A program made the position numbers and the translations under genes. 9,376 nucleotides of DNA from an uncultured Ruminococcus sp. (lineage in GTDB: Bacteria > Bacillota > Clostridia > Oscillospirales > CAG-272): assembly GCA_902783755.1 (NCBI GenBank), contig CACZSC010000262.1, positions 1 to 9,376 on the forward strand. The letters run 5' to 3'. Below, piece after piece: positions 1 to 6,333 of this stretch (positions within the stretch are counted from its first letter, which is position 1; each line of letters begins with the position of its first letter). The notes beneath the pieces are model-generated. The model saw only the letters and a program-made list of their open reading frames with translations, was not told the origin of the DNA and made no database searches.

Positions 1-31
1 AGGGAGAAGCCTAAAATAGCTTCAATAAGGA

Positions 32-80
32 AGCAATTCCTCCCCCACCTGTAGAGGAAGGGGTGTCCTTGCTGTTTTTT
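32..80 (+). terminator. Possible intrinsic terminator or attenuator just before the SLH gene
   Basis: An outer stem AGCAA (32-36) / TTGCT (69-73) encloses CCCC (43-46) / GGGG (60-63) and CCT (48-50) / AGG (55-57) with a GTAG loop. The T-run at 75-80 follows. An alternative inner pairing is TTCCTC (37-42) / GAGGAA (54-59). The stem is interrupted by internal loops, so it is weaker than the other terminators here. A small hairpin GCTTC (19-23) / GAAGC (30-34) would compete for bases 32-34 of the outer stem, which could act as a switch or be chance. A TAAAAT box at 12-17 could be a -10 element, but its -35 would lie outside the window. The element may simply end an upstream gene. Positions 1-31 are too short to call as coding. 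Confidence 0.4.
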
Positions 81-82
81 CG

Positions 83-2731
83 ATGAAAAAAAGAATAATC
101 ACTATGCTGCTCTGTGCGGTGATGCTCTCAGGGCTGATCCTGTCAGCGGCAGCGGCGGACAGCAGCGATCCGTACAGGACCGGAGACGTGGCTGTCCCGA
201 CCGGATGGGACTATATCGAAGTCTCGAACAGGAATGAACTGATCGACGCTCTTGAAAAGCATAAATGGTGGGAGAACGACTATCGCCCCCAGTCATGTTT
301 CATAAGACTCACTGCGGACATAAGCGTCGGGAACTCCGAGGTCGGCCGGGAGCCTGCCCTGATCTATGCCTGGGCCGGCACCACTACGACGCTCGATCTT
401 AACGGACATCAGATACGCGGGACGATCATGGCCATGGACGATGAGTTCAACAAGGCGTGGGCCACCCTGAATATCAACCTGCAGTACGGTGCCGTCAGGG
501 AATTCACGTTCCGGATCACTGACTCGGCCGGCGGAGGCGGCGTTTCCCTCAATTCAGGGCAGTATTGCGACGGCCCCGCCAACGCGGTCAGCATAAACGC
601 CACGTATATACGCGATGTTGCTAACATACCGGGAGAACGGGTCACATATAAAGACGCCATCCCGAAAGTAATAATCGACGGCGGATCCTACTATATGTAC
701 ACGGAAAGCAGGAATTTCATAGTTACCGACGTCCTGCTGGGCGAAATGCAGGGCCTTGATTCCAACGGTGATCTTTACTGGGACGCGAGGAACCCGTACA
801 CCCGCTCCGCCGTAGGGTTCACAGGGTGCAGACCGGTGATCAACAGAGGACATTTCACCGCGAAATGCTTCTGCCGTGACAATATATTCGACAATCACTG
901 CAGAAAATACGTTTCATCCATCGGACTCGGAGATCTCACCGCCGCGGATAATCTCAATATAAACGGAGGGGACTTCGACGGCGACGCGTTTTCGGTCTAC
1001 TTCTATTCCCACGGAACTGACAGTCCGGACGGGGTGCCGATTCCCGTTCTGAACGGAGGGACCTACAAAGGCGGTATCATGCTGTGTTCCACGATCTACA
1101 CTTACTGGAACAAGATTAACCACAACTGGGAACTGGACCCGAACAGCAAAGACCTGCCTGTAAGCAGGATACTGCCCGACAACGCGAAGATGTACATGGA
1201 CGGAAAGCTTGTGGATCCACGGAACACCGATTTCGAGGACATAGGACTGCCTCACGACATCACCATTGAAAGTGCTCCGTTCCTGACCGGGGCGCAACTC
1301 GCAGAACCGGACCTCCTTACGGGACGGTCCACGGCTATCTACCTAAGTTACAACAAGACGCCGGATTATGTCGAGGTACAGCATCTGGAAACCACCATAC
1401 GCGGCGGTCAGGAGATCCAGGCCTGGACGAGACTTGAAGGATCTAATTACTACAAGATGCCTGCCGGAAGCGGCTGGGATTACCGGGCATATATCCCCGG
1501 CAGGACATCCGGAGGCACGGAGATTGTCCGGGTGACAGCCGGATTCGGTAATATCCGGGTGGATTCCGAGCCATTTGAGATCCGGTGGATCGATACGCCG
1601 GATTACGCCTTTACTGTTGGACCCGAGGTGATCCCCGCCACGGAAAACGAGTCCTGCAAGATCATATTCAATTTCAATTACCCTGATATGCTGGAAAGAT
1701 GGAGCCTGAACAAGGATATGCACAGGGATCACTGGTCCAGTATGGAAGGCATCGATTACCGGACGCCGGACCAGACCGGCGACGGAAACTACTGGATATA
1801 TCTGACTGAGCCGGCAAACGCCGGTGAAGACGTGTCAATATACTGTATTTTCCTTGAATACAGCACCGGCACGTCAGATACGAAGACGGTGTATTCGGAG
1901 GAGTTCACCGTGACCCGCGACATGCTCGATTACAGCCATGTGCACAGCTGGTCAGGAACATGGGACTACTGTGATGAGAACGGCCATGCCAGGATCTGTG
2001 CTTCCTGCGGAAGCCTGTCCGATATCATTCCCCACAATCCCGGCCCCGCAGCCACCGAGGAAGCGCCCCAGGTATGCACGGATTGCGGTTTCGTCATCGT
2101 GCCGAAACTGGACAAGGGCCAGACCGAGATCCTCGTGACCGATCCGGAGCAGGGAAGCCAGGGCACGGAGTCAGGCACGCAGCTTGAGGGGGTGTCTTCC
2201 TGGGCAAAGGAAGAAGTGGAAGCCGCTGTCAAGGCGGGACTTGTCCCCGAGGAACTCCGGAAGGACTTTACCTCTCCTGTGAAGAGAGGACAGGTCGCGA
2301 AGCTCTTCATCAATCTGCTTGAGAAAGCCTCAGGCAGCACGGTATATGAGATCATATCAGCGAAAGGTGTCTCGGTAGGAGACAACGTGTTCACCGACAC
2401 GGTGGATCCCAATGTTCTCGCTGCCAACGCCCTCGGGATAATAAAGGGAACGAGCGCTACCAAGTTCACTCCTGACGGTAATCTGAAGAGAGCACAGATA
2501 ACTGCGATAATCAACAGGATCGCAGGGGTCATGGGCCACCAGACTGAAGGCTACACCCATGATTTTACGGATATAACTGACAATTACGCCTGGGCGGATC
2601 CTGAGCTGGGATGGTCCGTGTACAACGGCATCATCAAGGGAGTCGGCAACAACAAGTTCAACCCCGGAGGGGATCTGACGGTGGAACAGGCGATCCTTAT
2701 AGTTTACAGGGCATATAACGTCCTCAAATGA
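83..2731 (+). CDS. Secreted SLH-domain surface protein with beta-helix-like region
   Basis: This is probably an exported protein anchored non-covalently to the wall by SLH repeats, which in characterised families bind secondary cell-wall polysaccharide. The start is chosen because it opens a classic signal peptide: KKR, a hydrophobic core to about residue 21, then an Ala-rich type I cleavage site near 24-25 (AAAA before DSS). Residues about 100-340 contain spaced NG/GG turns between beta-prone stretches (LDLNGHQIRG, IIDGGSYY, NINGGDFDG, LNGGTYKGG), suggesting a right-handed beta-helix of pectin-lyase-like shape; no catalytic residues are recognisable. Residues about 400-612 look beta-rich and may be Ig-like. 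Two CxxC pairs (639/642 and 665/668) with nearby histidines form a zinc-ribbon-like segment. Residues 704-882 hold SLH repeats with TRAE-like variants VKRGQ (733), LKRAQ (801) and LTVEQ (865); the first repeat is degenerate. No proper Shine-Dalgarno lies 5-12 bases before the ATG. Substrate and exact function are unknown. Confidence 0.9.
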   Translation: MKKRIITMLLCAVMLSGLILSAAAADSSDPYRTGDVAVPTGWDYIEVSNRNELIDALEKHKWWENDYRPQSCFIRLTADISVGNSEVGREPALIYAWAGTTTTLDLNGHQIRGTIMAMDDEFNKAWATLNINLQYGAVREFTFRITDSAGGGGVSLNSGQYCDGPANAVSINATYIRDVANIPGERVTYKDAIPKVIIDGGSYYMYTESRNFIVTDVLLGEMQGLDSNGDLYWDARNPYTRSAVGFTGCRPVINRGHFTAKCFCRDNIFDNHCRKYVSSIGLGDLTAADNLNINGGDFDGDAFSVYFYSHGTDSPDGVPIPVLNGGTYKGGIMLCSTIYTYWNKINHNWELDPNSKDLPVSRILPDNAKMYMDGKLVDPRNTDFEDIGLPHDITIESAPFLTGAQLAEPDLLTGRSTAIYLSYNKTPDYVEVQHLETTIRGGQEIQAWTRLEGSNYYKMPAGSGWDYRAYIPGRTSGGTEIVRVTAGFGNIRVDSEPFEIRWIDTPDYAFTVGPEVIPATENESCKIIFNFNYPDMLERWSLNKDMHRDHWSSMEGIDYRTPDQTGDGNYWIYLTEPANAGEDVSIYCIFLEYSTGTSDTKTVYSEEFTVTRDMLDYSHVHSWSGTWDYCDENGHARICASCGSLSDIIPHNPGPAATEEAPQVCTDCGFVIVPKLDKGQTEILVTDPEQGSQGTESGTQLEGVSSWAKEEVEAAVKAGLVPEELRKDFTSPVKRGQVAKLFINLLEKASGSTVYEIISAKGVSVGDNVFTDTVDPNVLAANALGIIKGTSATKFTPDGNLKRAQITAIINRIAGVMGHQTEGYTHDFTDITDNYAWADPELGWSVYNGIIKGVGNNKFNPGGDLTVEQAILIVYRAYNVLK

Positions 2732-2762
2732 CCAGACGGGACAGCATTAATACAGAATGCAG

Positions 2763-2800
2763 AAAAGGAGCAGCGTGCCAGCGTACGCGGCTCCTTTTTT
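2763..2800 (+). terminator. Intrinsic terminator of the SLH gene
   Basis: AAAAGGAGC (2763-2771) pairs with GCTCCTTTT (2790-2798). After one A/G mismatch the stem continues with GCGT (2773-2776) / ACGC (2785-2788) around an 8-base loop. T-run 2795-2800 follows the GC-rich part. It lies 32 bases after the SLH stop codon. The A-run on the far side means it may also work on the minus strand. Confidence 0.85.
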
Positions 2801-2805
2801 CACGG

Positions 2806-2834
2806 AAAAAAGCAGCAACGAAAAACGCTGCTGC
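2806..2834 (-). terminator. Intrinsic terminator of the asnB-murE operon
   Basis: Read on the minus strand, GCAGCA (2834-2829) pairs with TGCTGC (2817-2812). The stem continues after one mismatch with CG/CG around a five-T loop. It is followed by six Ts (2811-2806). It starts 33 bases beyond the murE stop codon, so it fits as the operon's end and sits back to back with the terminator of the convergent SLH gene. Confidence 0.8.
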
Positions 2835-2866
2835 GGTAATCGTCATGTTTTACTTGCGGCTGACGG

Positions 2867-4339
2867 TCAGCCCGTGATCCTCGAGATCTCGTCGAGAATG
2901 ATCTCCTTTTCTGAAAAGGGGACCTTCCTGCCTTCGATCAGCTGATAGTCCTCGTGTCCTTTTCCTGCGAAGAGTACGATGTCACCGCACCGGGACATGT
3001 CGACTGCCTTCCGTACGGCCTGTTCCCGGTCGGTCATGATGCAATAGGGCTTTTCGCGCCTGTGCCGATTCACCACGTCCTCAGCTATTGCTTCCGGGGA
3101 CTCAAAGTCAGGATTGTCGGAAGTTATTATGGTATAATCCGCCAGTTCGTCAGAGATCCTTGCCATTTCATCCCTTCGGGTGAAAGCCCGCCCGCCGATG
3201 CATCCGAAGACGCATATGAGCTTTTTTGGAGAATACTGTCTCAGTACTCTGAGGGCGTGTTCAAGGCTGACTCCGTTGTGGGCATAGTCGATTATATATA
3301 GCGCGCCTTCATATGAAGATACGATCTCGAACCGTCCTGGAACGGAAATACCGCCTATCAGGCACGCTGAGTCTGCAACGGGGACACCGCAGGCTTCACA
3401 TGCCGCGATAGCGCATGTCCCGTTGTATGCACTGAAATCTCCGGGGCATCTGATTCGTACGAGGGTTGTATATCCTGAGCGTTCCAGTATGAACTCGACT
3501 CCCAGGGATGATCCATCCTTGTATGACTGTATTCCGGAGACAGAATATCCGTTTAAGCATTCAGAGCCGGATACGGGGATCAGTTTCCCGCTGTAACCGT
3601 CTGTCATGAAATCCGCTGCCGGGTCGTCTGCGTTATATATCATACAGTCTGAAGAGAAGGAGCTGAAAAGCTTCTTTTTTGCTTCTCTGTATTCCTCGAA
3701 TGAAGAATGTTCCACCGGGCTTATATGGTCCGGGGACAGGTTCGTGAACATGACAACGGAAAAATGAACGTCATCCACCCTGTGGGTCACCAGAGCCTGT
3801 GACGATACTTCGATCACCGCGTATTCGATTCCCTCATCGACCATCTCTGCCAGGTATTTCTGGACCTCACAGCTTTCGGGCGTTGAATTGGGGGTATCGT
3901 ATCTGTGCTCTCCGATCCACACGCCGATGGTCCCGATATAGCCGCACTTTTTCCCGTACCCGTTGAGGATGCCGTTTATGTATACTGCAGTCGAGGTCTT
4001 GCCCTTGGTCCCGGTTATCCCGATTACAGAGAGCTTTGATGACGGGTCGCCGTAGAAAACGGATGAAACGGAAGAAAGGCTTCGTCTTGTGTCCCCGACG
4101 ATGACCTGGACTGCGTCGGCCGGCAGATCAACGGGATGGTCGCAGACAAAGGCCCTGCAGCCGTTCTCATAGGCATTTCCGGCAAACATGTGACCGTCTG
4201 CTTTTGCTCCGCGGAGACAGAAAAACAGGGAAGCGGCGCCCGCTTTCCTCGAATCGAATGTGATGGCTGAGATCTCCTGATCCAGATCCCGGCCGATGAT
4301 CTCGTGTTTTTCCGACTTCAGCAGTTTGTCAAGTCTCAT
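2867..4339 (-). CDS. murE: UDP-N-acetylmuramyl-tripeptide synthetase (MurE), non-DAP type
   Basis: A cytoplasmic Mur ligase that adds the third residue, a diamino acid, to UDP-MurNAc-L-Ala-D-Glu with ATP. The 490-residue length and three-domain order match the family. Residues 1-100 are the MurE-type N-terminal domain (FDSRKA at 28-33, LRGAKADGH at 42-50). The ATP loop is GITGTKGKT at 107-115. Substrate contacts follow at 149-154 (TPNSTP) and 178-180 (VSS), then TNLSPDH at 199-205 and the YREAKKKL segment at 217-224 carrying the likely carbamylated lysine. The C-terminal domain has DYAHN at 351-355 and GKGHEDYQ near 460. The DNPR motif that recognises meso-DAP reads DNPD at 408-411, so DAP specificity is unlikely and L-Lys or L-Orn is the better guess. 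The ATG at 4339 is preferred over an upstream TTG at 4366 because AGAAAGG lies at good spacing and the start then falls 14 bases after the racemase stop. It is the last gene of the operon, and no murF or mraY lies beside it. Confidence 0.93.
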   Translation of the reverse strand: MRLDKLLKSEKHEIIGRDLDQEISAITFDSRKAGAASLFFCLRGAKADGHMFAGNAYENGCRAFVCDHPVDLPADAVQVIVGDTRRSLSSVSSVFYGDPSSKLSVIGITGTKGKTSTAVYINGILNGYGKKCGYIGTIGVWIGEHRYDTPNSTPESCEVQKYLAEMVDEGIEYAVIEVSSQALVTHRVDDVHFSVVMFTNLSPDHISPVEHSSFEEYREAKKKLFSSFSSDCMIYNADDPAADFMTDGYSGKLIPVSGSECLNGYSVSGIQSYKDGSSLGVEFILERSGYTTLVRIRCPGDFSAYNGTCAIAACEACGVPVADSACLIGGISVPGRFEIVSSYEGALYIIDYAHNGVSLEHALRVLRQYSPKKLICVFGCIGGRAFTRRDEMARISDELADYTIITSDNPDFESPEAIAEDVVNRHRREKPYCIMTDREQAVRKAVDMSRCGDIVLFAGKGHEDYQLIEGRKVPFSEKEIILDEISRITG

Positions 4340-4353
4340 GATAGGCCTTTCTT

Positions 4354-5082
4354 CTAGTCCAGACAATAGGAAGGCATGCCGACGGTCTTGTGACCCATCA
4401 GCTTTATCGATGTGTTTGCCAGAACAGTGAGTGAATCAATGTATCTGGTGTTTTCTTTCATTTTGCGCCCGATCAGCGAGAGCTCGGTGCATCCGAGGAT
4501 CGCGCAGTCGCAGCCGTTCTCAAGCATATGCCCTGCCGCTTCATAGAGTTCTTCGGGCTCCGGGACAACGCCCGCCTTGACTTTGCCGTATATGAGGTGG
4601 GAGATCTTGTCCTGGGTCTCTTTGTCGGGGATCCCGTATTCCATGCCCATGGATTCGAACTCGCGCTGGTAACTGCCGGACAGTATTGTGCCTTCGGTGG
4701 CGAGGACAGCCGGTTTCCTGAACCCGCATTTTTTGATCTGGAGTGCCGTCTCCGTAATGATGCTCGGGACCGGAACATTCACGCTGGCTCTTACCTCGTC
4801 AATAAAGTAGTGAGCGGTGTTGCACGGTATGACGATGGCAGTGGCGCCGTATACTTCCAGGGATTTAGCGTCGCTCACCATGTAGCCTAGGGGAGAATCC
4901 TTTGACCTGCCGAGAATGAAGTCCGTACGGTCCGGTGTCGTGGCGCGGCTTGACAGTATTATGTCGATGTGATCCTGATCCCTTTCAGCCAGGGTATGTT
5001 CGGTTATCAGCTCATAGAAGTATGCGCTCGAGAGAGGGCCCAGACCCCCGAGTATACCCAGCAGTTTTCTCTTTTTAGCCAT
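4354..5082 (-). CDS. Aspartate/glutamate racemase family protein, predicted aspartate racemase
   Basis: A 242-residue PLP-independent racemase, predicted to interconvert L- and D-aspartate in the cytoplasm. It begins with the family's glycine-rich signature GILGGLGPLSSA (9-20). It carries both catalytic cysteines, C87 in IPCNTAHY and C198 in ILGCTELSLI, the two-base pair used to remove and return the alpha proton. The SSRATTPDRT segment (44-53) resembles the substrate-carboxylate region of aspartate racemases. MurI-type glutamate racemases have a different start, so Asp is favoured over Glu, though broad specificity cannot be excluded. AAAGGTG precedes the ATG. The gap to the upstream ligase is 9 bases and to murE 14 bases, so it is surely co-transcribed. 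In this context it would supply D-Asp to the ATP-grasp ligase, as Racfm does for Aslfm in Enterococcus faecium. Confidence 0.88.
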   Translation of the reverse strand: MAKKRKLLGILGGLGPLSSAYFYELITEHTLAERDQDHIDIILSSRATTPDRTDFILGRSKDSPLGYMVSDAKSLEVYGATAIVIPCNTAHYFIDEVRASVNVPVPSIITETALQIKKCGFRKPAVLATEGTILSGSYQREFESMGMEYGIPDKETQDKISHLIYGKVKAGVVPEPEELYEAAGHMLENGCDCAILGCTELSLIGRKMKENTRYIDSLTVLANTSIKLMGHKTVGMPSYCLD

Positions 5083-5091
5083 ATAACACCT

Positions 5092-6333
5092 TTACTTATC
5101 AGATCCTGCTTTCGGATAGTACTTTTTATACTTTTCGTTCTGTCTTCTCATCTGTTCCGAAACGCACGCGAAGCGCAGCGGCGAGAGAAGATCGGGCTTG
5201 TACCACAGTGAGGAAGAGCTTTTTCCTTCCCGGTCAAGTTTCTTTGCCAGCTCGACCAGCGCTTTGTCCTCAGTGTACGTGTATGCCACGTTCTTCGGTA
5301 TATGGTGCCAGAAGAAGTTTTCACTGCTCATCCGGCAGTCATCTCCGTCGGATTCGTATACTTCGCAGGCCAGTTCGGCGACGTTCATGCCGCTGGACGT
5401 GAGATAGAAGTTGCTTCTGCCCTGGCGCAGATTTATCTCGAACACCCGGAAATCGTCATCCGTCCCCTGTCTCAGCTTGATATCGAAGTTTGCGAACCCT
5501 GTGTATCCGGATTCTTCCAGCATCTCTCTGATCTTTCCGGCAACGGGAAGTTTTCCGATCGGCTCGATTATGATCGCGGCGTGGTTGCCGAGGCCTTTTG
5601 GCGTATGCTCTTCAAGCATCGTGTGGCCCAGCCACATTGCGCGGACCTTTCCTTTTCTGTCGGAGAAGGTAGTGAGCACTCTCATCTGGGAGTCTCCTCC
5701 CCCGATGAATTCCTGCAGTATGATCCTGTCATCGTATCCCGATGAGTAGATGTCATCTATGATCTTCGATGCGTCTTCAGGGCTTTTTGCCACATAGACC
5801 TTCTTCATCCCGTCAAAGGGATGCTTCCAGTAGATCACGCTGGAGGAAGGCTTCACGATGATGGGATATCCGAACCCGAGAACATCCGGATGAAGCTCCG
5901 GAACGGCCGTCTTTTCAGAGACGACTACGGTTGCGGGATACGGGATCCCTTTCTTTTCGCAGAATTCATAGAATTCGGCCTTCTTGGAAATGGAATCGAG
6001 TATCTCCACTGAAGGGTACGGGGTTATATAATCCCGCAGAGCTTCCTTGTTACGGATGATCATGGCGGCATAGTCGTCGGTGCATCCGAACAGCACGAGT
6101 TTCGCGCCTTTGTGTTCATTTGCGAATCTAGTCAGCTTCTCCAGCATGACCTTGTCGTTGTCTATGTCGGAGACCTGATGGAAATCGACTATCCTTGAGT
6201 ATTTAGTGGCGGAGACCGCATATCTTCCGAAGGCGTTCGATATGACGCCGTATTTCATATGGAAGGCTCTTGCCACGTTGTAGCAGTTCAGATCCGCGCC
6301 CAGGAGCACGGGTATAATCTCTCTGTCAGGCAT
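5092..6333 (-). CDS. ATP-grasp carboxylate-amine ligase, predicted D-aspartate ligase (Aslfm-like)
   Basis: A 413-residue ATP-grasp enzyme. By family resemblance and context it probably activates the beta-carboxyl of D-Asp as an acyl phosphate and joins it to the side-chain amine of residue 3 of the peptidoglycan precursor. The N-terminal PVLLGADLNCYNVARAFH (8-25) matches the opening I recall for the Aslfm family. The ATP-grasp core shows the lysine of YPIIVKPSSS (K161), the adenine-side segment LQEFIGGGDSQ (206-216), GFANFDIKL with D284, and the metal-binding FEINLRQGRSNF with E299, N301 and R303. The last 80 residues are a charged tail. The ATG lies inside the end of asnB (8-bp overlap) behind GGAGGTGTAAGG, so translation is probably coupled. 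D-Glu or another dicarboxylic acid is a possible alternative substrate. The family call is firm; the substrate is inferred from the neighbours. Confidence 0.85.
   Translation of the reverse strand: MPDREIIPVLLGADLNCYNVARAFHMKYGVISNAFGRYAVSATKYSRIVDFHQVSDIDNDKVMLEKLTRFANEHKGAKLVLFGCTDDYAAMIIRNKEALRDYITPYPSVEILDSISKKAEFYEFCEKKGIPYPATVVVSEKTAVPELHPDVLGFGYPIIVKPSSSVIYWKHPFDGMKKVYVAKSPEDASKIIDDIYSSGYDDRIILQEFIGGGDSQMRVLTTFSDRKGKVRAMWLGHTMLEEHTPKGLGNHAAIIIEPIGKLPVAGKIREMLEESGYTGFANFDIKLRQGTDDDFRVFEINLRQGRSNFYLTSSGMNVAELACEVYESDGDDCRMSSENFFWHHIPKNVAYTYTEDKALVELAKKLDREGKSSSSLWYKPDLLSPLRFACVSEQMRRQNEKYKKYYPKAGSDK

Noticed and set aside
1..54. Open frame from the window edge to a TAG at 52-54, possible end of an upstream gene
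   Set aside because: Only 17 codons, no recognisable sequence, and two other frames could equally end an upstream gene at 14 or 19.
1966..2532. Minus-strand open frame of 188 codons inside the SLH gene
   Set aside because: It overlaps the SLH and CxxC coding region completely, with low-complexity Ser/Pro/Thr-rich translation and no family resemblance; a shadow frame.
4340..4366. TTG start for MurE 27 bases upstream of the chosen ATG
   Set aside because: It would overlap the racemase stop codon and lacks a better ribosome-binding site; the ATG at 4339 has AGAAAGG at normal spacing.
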